Shown: one piece after another, positions 11,180 through 21,699 of the stretch | Numbering within the stretch: the first letter of the stretch is position 1 | How the letters are laid out: every line of letters starts with the position of its first letter | Assembly: GCA_010015655.1 (NCBI GenBank) | Contig: ML976671.1 | Location: forward strand, 51,453 to 115,452 | Source of the DNA: Bimuria novae-zelandiae CBS 107.79 | Taxonomy: Eukaryota; Ascomycota; Dothideomycetes; Pleosporales; Didymosphaeriaceae | Direction of reading: 5' to 3' | DNA: 64,000 bases | Notes under the pieces: generated by a model | Told to the model about the DNA's origin: nothing | What the model saw: only the letters and a program-made list of their open reading frames with translations | Databases searched by the model: none | Translations under genes and position numbers: made by a program

Positions 11180-12120
11180 ACGTCGTAGGTGTCGTAGGTT
11201 AGGAATAAAGCAATTAGCATACCAGTGCTTCTTTCCACATACACAGTTGCCAGATGGTTTGGCTTGGTCAGGACTGCTCCCACGATTATCCTTTGCAGGC
11301 TGTAAGGCTAGAGTCGTGATCCTAAGCTCAGTAGTAGATACCGCCAGACCTATCGAGTATGGCTTAATACGACGTAAATATGTAGTTATCTTGGCAACGT
11401 AAGTCTTTAAAGATAATATTTTATTAGTAGTCCCTTCTGCTTTATGCTTAAAAATCTTTTATAAGTAAAATATAGCATATTCTTAATTAATTATTATATA
11501 CGTAATAAGGAAATTTTTTATAGTTAATTATTATTAGATTTAGGCAAGCTAATAGCTTTATCTTCAGCTATAATATATATTTAGTTTAATAATTATTATT
11601 TAATTATCTCTATAGCACGTAACGTAGTTTTAAAGTATTATATTTATTAGCTAGCTCGCGACGGCGTATTACATCTATAAAAAAAACTTTTAAAAGTAAT
11701 TAGTTAATTATATAGAGTATTATAATTCTTAATTAGGTATATATAACATGTAGTAATTATCTTACTAGTATTTATATTTAGGTTAGTTATAGCCTTTATT
11801 TAAGTATAGTACTTAAAATAGTAGCGTTCCTATTAATTACTTTGTCTTAATAGCATTTTTAATTATTAGTTAATAAATAAAAGAGCCTAGTAGCTTTAAG
11901 TTTATAATTAATAAGTTAAGGCAAAAAAAAACTTTTATAGCTTAAAAAGATCTTTCTTTACTATATTAAAATTAATATATTACTAAAGGCTATATTAATT
12001 AGTAATGTCTTAATAAATAAATAACTAGGTAAATAAATAACTAGGTAAATAAGTTGCTTAGTATATTTAGGACGATAGTAACACGCGTCATAGTAAGGTC
12101 AGACTTAGTAGCTATTATAG
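11180..12120 (-). pseudogene. Copia Gag remnant with CxCGxxHxxxxC zinc knuckle
   Basis: The minus strand starts near 12,115 with SDLTMTRVTIVLN, matching SDPTTTRVTVVLN of the Gag at 29,012. Near 11,260-11,215 it reads NCVCGKKHWYANCFIPN, the C-x-C-G-x2-H-x4-C knuckle of this Copia group. The gap between the two landmarks (about 890 bp) matches the Gag length in the tandem element at 13,197-16,368. The middle is stop-ridden. Confidence 0.6.
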
Positions 12121-12239
12121 AGGCTATAGTTGACAGTATTAATAGATTAGGTAAAGATCCTCGTATATGCGTTGTGGAGAACGCGGTAAAAAGATGCGTC
12201 GTGGAGAACGCGATACAGCAACGGGCGACTCTAACAGAG

Positions 12240-12388
12240 TGTGACGTCGAAAAGAGTATTGAGGCAATCGTTGTTTTGATTGAGAAGCTACTCTATAGAG
12301 CTATATACTGTGGATCACGTGGACGGGCCGCACGTACGCGGGTGGCCCAAGCTTCATGTCCTAAACCGTCGCACGGAGCGACGTCACA
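12240..12388. repeat. Solo LTR, 149 bp, related to the 152-bp Copia LTR
   Basis: It begins TGTGACGTCG and ends CGACGTCACA, a perfect 10-bp terminal inverted repeat. Its interior (GAGGCAATCGTTGTTTTGAT, then GAAGCTACTCTAT, then GTGGCCCAAGCTTC) is nearly identical to the LTRs at 17,269-17,420 and 29,151-29,302. No clean target duplication is visible (CAGAG left, ACAGC right). It interrupts the leader of the second Copia. Confidence 0.65.
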
Positions 12389-12414
12389 ACAGCAGGTGAG
12401 AACAATCCCAGGGT

Positions 12415-12431
12415 GCAATCCGGGCTCATAA
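12415..12431 (-). other. Retrotransposon primer-binding site (half-tRNA-Met type)
   Basis: The minus strand reads GTTATGAGCCCGGATTGC directly after the LTR. This is complementary to GGGCTCATAAC, the anticodon stem-loop of a methionine tRNA (anticodon CAU). Priming by an internal tRNA-iMet half is known for Drosophila copia and yeast Ty5. The same sequence abuts two other LTRs in the window (13,387 and 29,150). Confidence 0.6.
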
Positions 12432-12657
12432 CTGTCGCGGTGAGGCAGAGCGCTGAGCGGACAGTACGCAGTGAAAAGATTATGGGATTGAACTGAGGTT
12501 GTACTATCTAGGAGCTACTGAAGATATAGGTGCGCAGGCACAAACAACGCTAGTCCTAGACAGGCGTAGTACTCTCAGAAAGGTGAGTAGCAATCAAACA
12601 AGGGTAGGAGTACCCATCTCATAAAGTAAGAGCCATAAACTGTGACAGAAGAGGACA
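12432..12657 (-). repeat. 5' LTR of the second Copia, 226 bp
   Basis: Read on the minus strand it starts TGTCACAGTTTATGGCTC and ends CCGCGACA, immediately followed by the primer-binding sequence GTTATGAGCCCGG. The right edge borders normal, unmutated single-copy DNA at 12,658, which supports it as the outer end of the repeat. The partner LTR was not found. Confidence 0.6.
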
Positions 12658-13196
12658 TCAAAAATGCTCTCCGAGATGGGCCAAGTGGCAGTGATTTATA
12701 CGGATTTTAACACTCACCGCCAGATCAGGCAGGTCCTGCGGCGTAAATCACTGGAGAAGCTCTTTTCCCAGAACGCCCACAAAGAGGCCATTCTAACATT
12801 AATGAGCCTGCAGAACTACCATCGCCAGCCACCCATGTGTATCTTCGAGGGCAAGATATTACTTCAAGAAATACTCCTTTAATGACGGCAGTATCTATTG
12901 GTCCCAGAAGCACCAGTAGTCCTTCAAAACGTCAGAAGTCAGAGCCTCGTAATATTGTATAACATACCGGCCTTAAACTCAAACGGGGTTAGCACCTTGT
13001 CTTCTGTGGTTCAGTCTCTATACTGTGCCCAGGCGTCGCTCTTTCTACACGAGGTGGATGCGGCCGGAGTTCGCAATTTCTTGCGAAGGAATTTCCTATG
13101 ATCCTGTGTTTAGTAGGAACTTTTGCTTAAGCGTAACCTATAATGCACTCACATAATGCCTTCCTGTCGTTCGTGGCGTCGGAGCGAGTGGCTGTT
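12658..13196. other. Single-copy host island, not RIP-mutated
   Basis: Base composition returns to normal and there is no similarity to other parts of the window. A 72-codon open frame (12,664-12,882) has no recognisable motif, and I do not call it a gene. By reconstruction this piece was once continuous with 16,369-17,268 and with the arylsulfotransferase gene at 29,311, so it may be part of that gene's far upstream region. Confidence 0.55.
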
Positions 13197-13386
13197 TGTC
13201 ACGGTTTGGAGTCTCCCTTTCCCCACTTGCAGTGGCGCCTCACCTGTGTTAAGATGCGACTACCCATCCTACACTAGCGCTATTTATAGCCACTTATGTA
13301 TACCTACTATTCGTAGCTTTACCTAATATAATAATAAGTACAATTCTTAATTTCTTCCTTATGCGTATAGATTACTAGCTCTTATA
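13197..13386 (+). repeat. LTR 1 of the tandem gag-only element
   Basis: It starts TGTCACGGTTTGGAGTCTCC and ends CTCTTATA (decayed CTCTCACA). It shares GCAGTGGCGCCTCACCT and the AGCGCTATTTATAG block with LTRs 2 and 3. The TATTTATAG near 13,285 could be a promoter element. The left flank CTGTT matches the right flank of LTR 3. Confidence 0.85.
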
Positions 13387-13403
13387 GTTATGAGCCCGGA
13401 TGC
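13387..13403 (+). other. Primer-binding site of the tandem element
   Basis: GTTATGAGCCCGGATGC follows LTR 1 directly and is complementary to the CAU anticodon arm of tRNA-Met. After LTR 2 the same site reads GTTATAAGCCTAGATGC (14,878-14,894), with G-to-A and C-to-T changes. Confidence 0.6.
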
Positions 13404-13423
13404 ATCTTTGCTGTACTCGTTGT

Positions 13424-13603
13424 ACGATTACCAGGCCCCTTATAGCCATACGATTACCGCGCCCCTTATAGCGTATAATTACTAGGCCCCTTATAGCTAT
13501 ATAATTACCGCGCCTCTTATAGCACACGATTACCGCGCCCCTTATAGCGCACGATTACCACGTCCCTTATAGCGCACGATTATTACGTCTGCCCTACGCA
13601 CAC
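13424..13603 (+). repeat. Minisatellite in the first interior
   Basis: About seven copies of a 25-26 bp unit, (T)ACGATTACCGCGCCCC followed by TTATAGC. The second interior has a matching array at about 14,914-15,093. Units alternate between AGGCCCC and CGCCCC variants. The array lies between the primer-binding site and Gag, so it is part of the leader. Confidence 0.8.
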
Positions 13604-14465
13604 GATAGCTATAAAACTAGTAGTAACCTAAGTTACTATTATCCTTAATAAACTAGATAACTAGTTTAACTAGATCTTCCTCCGCAAAGACTTCGCTAAG
13701 GATTACAAGATCTAGCTATATGTTAATCTAGATACACTAAAGGAGAGTATACCTAACCTAGAGGCTGCTAATCCTAAGCCTTAGCTTACTAACTATAAGG
13801 CTAGAGCCTCTAAGCTCTCTAACCTATCCCCTAAGGATCGTGAGTCCTACTAATAGGAGGTTAACTAATAGAGACTTAAAGAGATTACGTAATAGAAACA
13901 GGAGAGAGCGCTAGTGTAGCTAAATACTAAGATTACTAGGTCTATTGCTACGCGTTATCTCTACCTAATTTAGGATCTACTTACTATTTACGATTAACTT
14001 ATTGCTCTTAAGAAGCAGTTCTGTCTGTTTATAGCTAATTAGAGTCGCGACTTAATAGCAAGATACACTAATCTAAAGACTACTCCACGTAATTTAAAGA
14101 AACTCGACGAATAGATAGCTAACTAGGTATACATTACTTTTTAATGCCAATTAATCAACCTGCCAGAAACGACTGGATACAGGCCTTAGGAGGATTTCTT
14201 GATTGCCTGCCAAGCTTATTACCCAAACTACGCTGCTACCTGCCTTGATTAGGTATACGAACATGAGATGAACGGTACCAATCCACCCAGCCTACCTACC
14301 TACGTTAAAAAGATAACAAAGTACACTCGCCGCGCAGCCTCAACTACCGAAGTAGGTACCCTATCTACCTCCGTTACTAAGCTTAGAATTGCGAAATCTT
14401 GCATTTGTGGGCTATTACATACTCTGCACGATTGCTATATACTTAATCTAAATTATCTAAGTTAA
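13604..14465 (+). pseudogene. Copia-type Gag, first copy, RIP-damaged
   Basis: Reading through stops gives a Gag starting around ILNKLDN.FN.IFLRKDFAKDYKI (compare VVLNKPEDWQAWIFLRKDAAQ of the Gag at 29,012) and ending with the zinc knuckle CICGLLHTLHDCYILN. The last 65 codons (14,268-14,465) are open. Nearly all stops are TAG/TAA where TGG or CAG is expected, so the ancestral protein was about 280 residues. Capsid-type role only; no enzymatic domain follows. Confidence 0.7.
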
Positions 14466-14687
14466 CTAAAAGACTAAACGCCACCACCTATTAGAGTTCG
14501 TAAGATTAAATAAGCTTAAAAGGACCTAAAGGTTATAAAGCGCATTAATAACGCCTTAAAAAGTTCTTATTAAACTATTTAGATAAATAACGGCCTACTA
14601 CCCTACAGCTAGACGTCGCTTATAATTAATCTTATAGATAAGGGTTAGTCATCACTAACTCGCTAACTTAGTAATAACTAGGGGGTA

Positions 14688-14877
14688 TATTATAGTTTAA
14701 AGTCTCCCTTTCCCCACTTGCAGTGGCGCCTCACCTATGTTAAGATATAACTACCTATCCTACACTAGCGCTATTTATAGCTACTTATGTATACCTACTA
14801 TTTGTAGCTTTACCTAATATAATAATAAGTATAATTCTTAATTTCTTCCTTATGCGTATGGATTACTAGCTCTTATA
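14688..14877 (+). repeat. LTR 2 (shared middle LTR) of the tandem element
   Basis: It begins TATTATAGTTTAAAGTCTCC, which is TGTTACGGTTTGGAGTCTCC with G-to-A and C-to-T changes, and ends CTCTTATA. Length is 190 bp, identical to LTRs 1 and 3. It is preceded by the purine tract ACTAGGGGGTA. Confidence 0.85.
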
Positions 14878-15096
14878 GTTATAAGCCTAGATGCATCTTT
14901 GCTATACTCGTTATACAATTACCAGGCCCCTTATAGCTATACGATTACTGCGCCCCTTATAGCGCATAATTACCAGGCCCCTTATAGCTATATAATTACT
15001 GCGCCCCTTATAGCGCACAATTACCGCGCCCTTTATAGCGCATAATTACTACGTCCCTTATAGCGCACGATTATTGCGTCTGCCCTACGCACACGA

Positions 15097-15956
15097 TAGC
15101 TATAGAACTAGTAATAACCTAAGTCGCTATTATCCTTAATAAACTAGATAATTAGTTTAACTAGATCTTCCTCCGTAAAGACTTCGCCAAGAATCACAAG
15201 ATCTAGCTATACGTTAATCTAGATACACTAAAGGAGAGCATACCTGACCTAGAGGCTGCTAATCCTAAGCCTTAGCTCACTAACTATAAGGCTAGAGCCT
15301 CTAAGCTCTCTGACCTATCCCCTAAGGATCGTGAGTCCTACTAATAGAAGGTTAACTAATAGAGACTTAAAGAGATTACGTAACAGAAATAAGAGAAAGC
15401 GCTAGTGTAGCTAAATACTAAGATTACTAGGTCTATCGCTACGCGTTATCTCTACCTAATTTAAGACCTACCTACTATTTATAATTAACTTGTCGCTCTT
15501 AAGAAATAGTTTTGTCCGTCTATAGCTAATTAGAGTCGCGACTTAATAGCAAGATATACTAATCTAAAAACTGCTCTACGCAATCTAAAGAAACCTGACA
15601 AATAAATAGCTAACTAGGTATATATTACTTCCTAATGCCAATTAATTAACCTGCCAGAAACGACTGGATACAGGCCTCAGGAGGATTTCTTGATTGCCTG
15701 CCAAGCTCATCACCCAAACTACGCTGCTACCTGCCTTGATCAGGTATACGAACATGAGATGAACGGTACCAATCCACCTAGCCTACCTACCTACGTCGAA
15801 AAGATGACAAAGTACACTCGCCGCGCTGCCTCGACTGCCGAAGTGGGTACCCTATCTACCTCCGTTGCTGAGCTTAGAATTGCGAAACCTTGCATTTGTG
15901 GGCTATTACATGCTCTGCACGATTGCTACATACTTAATCTAAATTATCTAAGTTAA
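15097..15956 (+). pseudogene. Copia-type Gag, second copy, RIP-damaged
   Basis: This is colinear with the first copy. The open C-terminal part spans 15,690-15,956 and reads MIACQAHHPNYAATCLDQ..., ending in CICGLLHALHDCYILN. It keeps Gln and Glu codons that are stops or altered in copy 1 (CATCACCC against TATTACCC), so the two copies were mutated independently after duplication. The upstream half still carries several TAG/TAA codons. Confidence 0.7.
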
Positions 15957-16178
15957 CCAAAAGACTAGACGTTACCACCTATTAGAGTTTACAAGGTTAA
16001 ATAAGCTTAAAAGGACCTAAAGGTCGTAAAGCGCATTAATAACGCCTTAAAAAGTTCTTATTAAACTATTTAAATAGATAATAGCCTACTACCCTACAGC
16101 TAGACGTCGCTTGTAATTAATCTTATAGATAAGGGTTAGTTATGACTAACTCGCTAACTTAGTAACAACTAGGGGGTG

Positions 16179-16368
16179 TGTTACGGTTTAGAGTCTCTCT
16201 TTCCCTACTTGCAGTGGCGCCTCACCTATATTAAGATGCGACTACCTATCCTACACTAGCGCTATTTATAGCCACTTATGTATACCTACTGTGCGTAGCT
16301 TCACCTAATACAATAATAAGTACAATTCTCAATTTCTTCCTTATGCGTATGGATCACTAGCTCTCACA
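16179..16368 (+). repeat. LTR 3 of the tandem gag-only element
   Basis: It begins TGTTACGGTTTAGAGTCTCT and ends CTAGCTCTCACA, followed by the target duplication CTGTT. It is the least decayed of the three ends and fixes the terminus as CA. The purine tract ACTAGGGGGTG abuts it on the left. Confidence 0.85.
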
Positions 16369-17268
16369 CTGTTACACGGTACACCCATACTTCAGCAGTC
16401 ATATTGGATCGCGCCTCATTGTGAGTAACGTAGGTCTGCTGAGAAGCAACACCACTAAAAGCTGTTAGCGAAGCGGAAGGTATCAGATAATATATAGCAA
16501 AGTGGCCGCCTCCGTGATGCGGAAAAGAACCTCGGCACCAGCACAAAAAGCGCCAACATTGGATGCCCGGATATAACGCAAAGTCAAGAAACAAATAAAG
16601 GTCTGCTCCGACATCAAAGTTCAAAAACCGGGCTATGCAAACTCACCGGCACAACAACCCGTCTTGACAGTCGTAGCGCTCAGTGGGGCTAGATCCTCTC
16701 CTAATGTCCCATCAAATGTGGCTTCGACGCTACCATTCGCCACCAACCCTCCTTTACAATGCCTAAATCCCCACTAATCCACCACACCCAAGACCAACTT
16801 ACACCAATCGTTCCATCACCTAAGCAAAAGCAGTCACGCATTACCACATGTAGCCATGCAGACTAACACGTCCCTCAACACCCCGCCACACGAAATCACC
16901 GTCTACTGCACGCGTGTTGATGCCCAGGGGGGGAGAGCATCACCAAAGCGAGATCCACCCAGACGCGGCACCTCATCTGCCAACGCGTCCTGCCATGCCC
17001 AGCGCGGCCCCAACCCCCTCCTAGTCACACGCCACGATGCGCCCAAGCCGTTACCCAGATGAGGGCAGCCTAGTCGCGCGGACATGCATATCGCCTGAAA
17101 AAATGGCACACTTTCCGCCCCATATGAGCTGGATGGGCATTTAAGGTAGCTAAGTTCTGCCTTATGGATGTCCGTGGGCGTTTGTGCGTTGCTTTTGTAC
17201 CATTTCGGTCGTGTGCTGTCCTTTCGTGGTATAATATTCTAAATTAGTATACCAACTATATCGGTATA
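16369..17268. other. Single-copy host island, former upstream region of the ASST gene
   Basis: About 900 bp of normal composition, unmutated and unlike anything else here. Removing the Copia at 17,269-29,302 and one GTATA copy joins this stretch directly to the arylsulfotransferase start codon, so it is probably that gene's original promoter region. Small open frames (16,364-16,624 minus; 16,856-17,062 plus) show no recognisable protein features and I do not call them. Confidence 0.6.
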
Positions 17269-17420
17269 TGTAGCGTCGAAAAAAGAGTGTTGAAAAGAGA
17301 GTGTTGAGGCAATCGTTGTTTTGATTGAGAAGCTACTCTATGGAGCTATATACTGTAGATCACGTGAGTCACGTGCACGGGCCGCACGGGTGGCCCAAGC
17401 TTCCATACTAAAACGTCACA
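17269..17420 (-). repeat. 3' LTR of the third Copia
   Basis: 152 bp, TGTAGCGTCGAAAAAAGAG to GAAGCTT...AACGTCACA. It carries CACGTGA/TCACGTG palindromes at about 17,360-17,373 that could bind bHLH regulators. It matches the 29,151 copy except for three G/A sites. The AT-rich mutated body begins within a few bases of its inner edge. Confidence 0.9.
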
Positions 17421-19739
17421 CACCCCCTCAGCTTTATGTTAATTAAGAGGTGAAGCTAGAATCTTGCTTAATTAGGTAACTAGATATATAAAATTATTAT
17501 TATTATTAACGCTACCCTAGAGGCGTTACGCGATATTAATAAAATAGAGCTATTAAATAAACTCCTAGTATTTAGTCTTTAAGAGGACTTTAGTAAGTCT
17601 ATCTATAACTATCTTATTAGTAAGGACCTATTTAATAATAAGTCGCTAAGCCTCTACTTCTTGTAAAATCTATATCTAATAGATATTAACGTGTTAAATC
17701 TTTACATGTAGTCGATCAAGGTCCTTATTAATAATACTAACTATTTATTAATTATTATAGTAGATAGTAGGTGTTATGCCCAAGGTAAATAAAATATCTT
17801 TAAAAAAGCGAAGCCACTCTGCTATTTATAAGCTAGTAAAAGAAATTAAAAGCAACTCTAATTTAGTAGTAAACTTAGTAATAGTACGCTAGATAGTCGC
17901 CTTCTAGTTAATAATTATACTATAAAGAAAGAAATATTATCCTTATAAGCTTTTACGTATCTTTATATTATTTACGTACGAGGCGTTTAACGCGCTAAAG
18001 AATAGAGGATTACAGTAGTTATTATTATTAGAGATAACCTCTATAATTAAGCTATTATAGGAATCTTTAATAGTATAATATTAAGTTATAAGCAAGTATT
18101 ACTAGACGCGTTATATAGCTATAATATATAATTACCTTAGATTAGTAAGATAGCAAGTAAGGATAACGTGGCTGCGAGTAACGTCGGGCCGCGTCTAGTA
18201 AGTAATATAGGCGAGATAGCTAATAAGCTCTTAATATAGCTTTATACGTTAAATATCTATCTCCTTAATTAACTTATTAAGAAAGTTAACGTTAAGTAGA
18301 AAGTTAGGCTTCTTATAACTTACTAGCTATATGATGTACTTCTTATAAACTTTATTAATATATATATTTTAAATAAGCTAGATCTTCTTTTTCTGGCGAT
18401 CGCGGACGGCTTAAACGCCTAGGAACTAGGCCAGGTTTCCTATTACCTTAAGTCTAAATTAATCCTGTAGCTTATTTTTAAAGTCTTAATGTAGATAAGC
18501 GTTTAAAGGGTAATACGCTATTATTATATTATTAACGTATATAAATAGTATAAGCTAATTATTAACGTATAGGTATAAGAAGTCTTTAACGCGCTTAAGT
18601 CCTAGCATCTTAACTACTACTCTAAATATATTATACTATAAGAGTAGCGCATTCTTTAAGCCATAAATAGCGCGAAGCACCTTTAGAAGATTACTATTTA
18701 CTTCTTTAAATATACTTAGAGTCTTAGCGTATAGCTTTTAATTAAGTATAAAGTTAAAAAAAAGTGATAGGTACGTTATATTACTTTAGCTTTAAGCTAA
18801 AGTAGTTAGTAATTATAATAATTACTTAAAAGGTACAGGCCGCAAGAGTAGTAGCGTAGATATTACTAAACTACTCCTATAGGTCCCCGCGTGCGATAAG
18901 TTAAGTTTTATATTTATAAAAATAGCTATCCTTATTAAACTTATATATAAATGCCTATATAAGTAGGATTACCTTAACGCCTTTAGCCTGCGCAGTTTAA
19001 TATATTACTAAAGTTTTATAAAAGTAACTTTTACCCTAGACCTCTTAATACTCGCGCTTAACGGCTTTTATAAACTTAGCGCTATATAAATATAACTTTA
19101 GTTAGCTAATGTGCTTTAGTGCATGCAGGAACTAGTTTTAATAAATTTATAAGTTATCCTTTATATCGTTGTTAATAGTTATTATCCTTTATATCGTTGT
19201 TAATAGTTATTATCCTTTATATCGTTGTTAATAGTTATTATAGTAAAGGTATATAAGTAATTAGTAACGTTTTAAGCTTTTAATTAAATAGCGTGAGTCT
19301 ATAGATTGCTTAAGTTTGTCAGTTTTTAAACGCGCTTTATAATAATTACGTTATTTTATAAAATACTTAGGTCTTAACGCTATAGAGCGTTGTTTTTACG
19401 TTAGTTAGGTATATAACTTTTAATTTTAGTAACTAGTTAATTAGTAACGTCTTACTATATAGGCGTAAAATAAAAGTTATAAGCGTAGTAGCGCCTTACA
19501 AGATAATCTACTATTTAATTAAGAGAAGCTAATGTATTTATAAAGTTATTAAAAGTAAATTAATATTAAGAGGTTAATAGTTTATTAGTGTTACCCCCTG
19601 CTAACGGCTTGGTTAATTGTCTAGTAGGCGTTAGTGTTGGTATTACTATAGATTTAGCCTTATTATAGAGACGTTGTTAACGTGTTATTATAAGTTCCTT
19701 AATAGATATATCGTTATTCTTGTACGTCTCGGGGACGTC
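17421..19739 (-). pseudogene. Copia reverse transcriptase/RNase H portion, highly degraded
   Basis: By position this is the 3' half of the Copia polyprotein. At its right end the minus strand reads DVPETYKNNDISIKELIITR and then LTPTRQLTKPLAGGNTNKLL, which fits the linker between integrase and reverse transcriptase. Beyond that, stops are so dense that individual RT motifs could not be assigned. A triplicated AGTTATTATCCTTTATATCG stretch lies at 19,150-19,235. Confidence 0.5.
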
Positions 19740-20171
19740 TGTTAGGATCCGTTAAGATCTAACATAACGAGAGGCGGGGCATGGACACTTATCCGTGCGA
19801 CTAGCCAAGATTCTGACTTAGCCACGGATCACGTGACCAAGTCATGCGTCCCAGAAATATCAGGCGTCCTAGAAGTATCTTGGCATATGGGATTTTGGGA
19901 TTCTTAGGACACCTAGGATTCATAGAACGGGTTATGTATATAGGGACAAGAGGATAGTCTTCTATTATTATATTTAACTTATTTATTAATCTATTATTTA
20001 GATTTAAATAAGTAATCTTATTAATTTAATTATACTATATATACTTTTAATACTAACGCCCTAGTAACAAGCGTAAGCTATTATTATAACCCTCTTTTAT
20101 CCTACTTATACTTTTACTCGAGAACTAACCTTAGCTCCTTAAAAATTAGCTACCTCTTTAGGATCTTAACA
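19740..20171 (+). repeat. 5' LTR of the nested Gypsy, 432 bp
   Basis: It begins TGTTAGGATCCGTTAAGATC and ends CTCTTTAGGATCTTAACA. The two ends share the AAGATC / GATCTTAACA palindromic sequence. A CACGTGAC box lies near 19,831. It aligns over its full length with 26,000-26,432, differing mostly by C/T and G/A. Confidence 0.9.
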
Positions 20172-20229
20172 TCTTAAACACCCTTAATATAAGTACTACT
20201 AGGACCCCTACCTCTTCCATAGCTTCGGA

Positions 20230-21110
20230 CAACCACGTTACCCTTATAGGGGATGGCAAGAACAAGGTATATAAACCTAATTTATATAATAGTAACTATA
20301 CCCTTCTCGACACTTAGCTCTTATAGCTAAACTTTTACTTCTTTAACTAGAACTAAGATCTTAAAAATAAGAAGAAGGTTATCTTTGCTATAACCTATAT
20401 ATAAGGAAGCGCTAAAGAATAGATCTATTCTTACCTAGTTAAGTACTTAGATATAGACTACGATAATAGAAATAAGGAGTATATTAATAAGCATGCTAAT
20501 ACAATTAATATTATTAAAGACTATAATAACTTTAAAATATGCCTTTAATAAATATTTAGAATTATTAATAAAACTACTATTACTAAACGCGCGATCTAAA
20601 CAATTTGCTAATACTAATTTATAGCTAAATACATAGTAAAGTTTTGCAAGTACGCTATGCAACTTAACTAAGAGAATAAATTTCTTAAAATAATATATAA
20701 ATAAGGCCTTAAATGCAACGTGCGCAAGGAACTCTTACGTAATAGTTTTAGGTAATAGGTACCTATAGTCTATAGGGCGCTACTAAAAGCACCTCGACGC
20801 TAGTAACGTAACTACTATAGACTTTAACCTATAGAAGATGTCTAGTTTAATAACCTAAAAAAGGAAACAGGAAAGGCTACAGGCTTCTAAAAGCCTAACT
20901 AACGTATCTTAGATAGAACCTAACAATAGGGGACCGAGACGCGTAAATACTTTATATATGGTAAACCAGGCCACATAGCCAGGAACTGCAGATCTAAGAA
21001 TAAGATTACTAGACAGTTAAACGTACTAATTATTGACAAAACCACCGACGAGGAATAGCAGATAGTAAACGCTATTAAATAAGTTAATATCTACGACGAA
21101 GGATTAGAGT
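20230..21110 (+). pseudogene. Gypsy Gag with CCHC knuckle, remnant
   Basis: Reading through stops gives NHVTLIGDGKNKVYKPN, then VIFAITYIQGSAKE.IYSYLVKYLD, typical of fungal Gypsy Gag. Near 20,945-21,000 it reads KYFIYGKPGHIARNCRS, a C-x2-C-x4-H-x4-C knuckle with one Cys lost. Frame is mostly preserved, and stop codons sit at expected Gln/Trp positions. Confidence 0.7.
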
Positions 21111-21699
21111 AATTAAGGACTCTTAACTTATAACTTTATAAGGATACATATAAAGGTTTAGATAAAAAGGAAAAGGAGAAGGAACTAATGCCTTAATCTT
21201 TTATACTTTACCCTAGCTAGAGTAAACTAGTTACTAGTAAAATAACTAACGTTTTTAACTTCTTAGAAAAACACTAACTAAGGAAAGGAGACTTTAGGTT
21301 TATAGTAATTAAATAATAAGACTATATAGAAGCATTTTTTTATACTTATTAACCTAACCTAGTTAGTAAAGCAGCACGAGAAATGACAGACTACTACTAC
21401 GTTTATAAAGACCCTAAGAAGAAGTACTTAAATAAAAACCTAAACTATAAACCTAAGTATAACTTAGACCACTGTAACCCTACGCACAAGACTATCTAAT
21501 AGACCCTCTATAAAGAAGATTAATATACTATTTATTACTAAGCTAAAGAATATAGCTACTTTCCCTAAATATACTAATAATATAGATAAGAGTAGTTTAA
21601 CTATCCTATCGCCTATTATAATATTTACTTCTAAAATAAACGCGAAACGCGACACTTCTTATATTTTAACTAGGTACTAAACTAAGTAATATTACTATT

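Larger units (their letters stand above)
11160..12657 (-). mobile_element. Second Copia element, 5' end (LTR, leader, Gag), RIP-degraded body
   Basis: From the right, on the minus strand: a 226-bp LTR (12,432-12,657), a primer-binding site abutting it at 12,431, a leader interrupted by an unrelated solo LTR (12,240-12,388), the Gag start near 12,115, and the Gag zinc knuckle near 11,230. The leader and first Gag codons resemble those of the Copia at 17,269-29,302 (shared ACACGCGT...AGTC(A/T)GA block near 12,070-12,120 and 28,978-29,010). The left limit is unknown. Confidence 0.65.
13197..16368 (+). mobile_element. Gag-only LTR retrotransposon in tandem (LTR-gag-LTR-gag-LTR)
   Basis: Three 190-bp LTRs (13,197-13,386; 14,688-14,877; 16,179-16,368) separate two interiors of exactly 1,301 bp each. 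The whole is flanked by CTGTT at 13,192-13,196 and 16,369-16,373, a perfect 5-bp target duplication. Each interior has a primer-binding site after the LTR, a minisatellite, a Copia-type Gag reading frame with a zinc knuckle, and a purine tract ACTAGGGGGTG before the next LTR. No protease, integrase or reverse transcriptase is present, so it must borrow these from an autonomous Copia. Plants have such elements (TR-GAG). Confidence 0.85.

Noticed and set aside
12415..12431. tRNA-Met gene fragment
   Set aside because: Only the anticodon-arm complement is present and it abuts an LTR; it is a primer-binding site.
13424..13603. CRISPR-like array of short repeats
   Set aside because: Units are contiguous 25-26 bp minisatellite copies without spacers, in an LTR element leader of a eukaryote.
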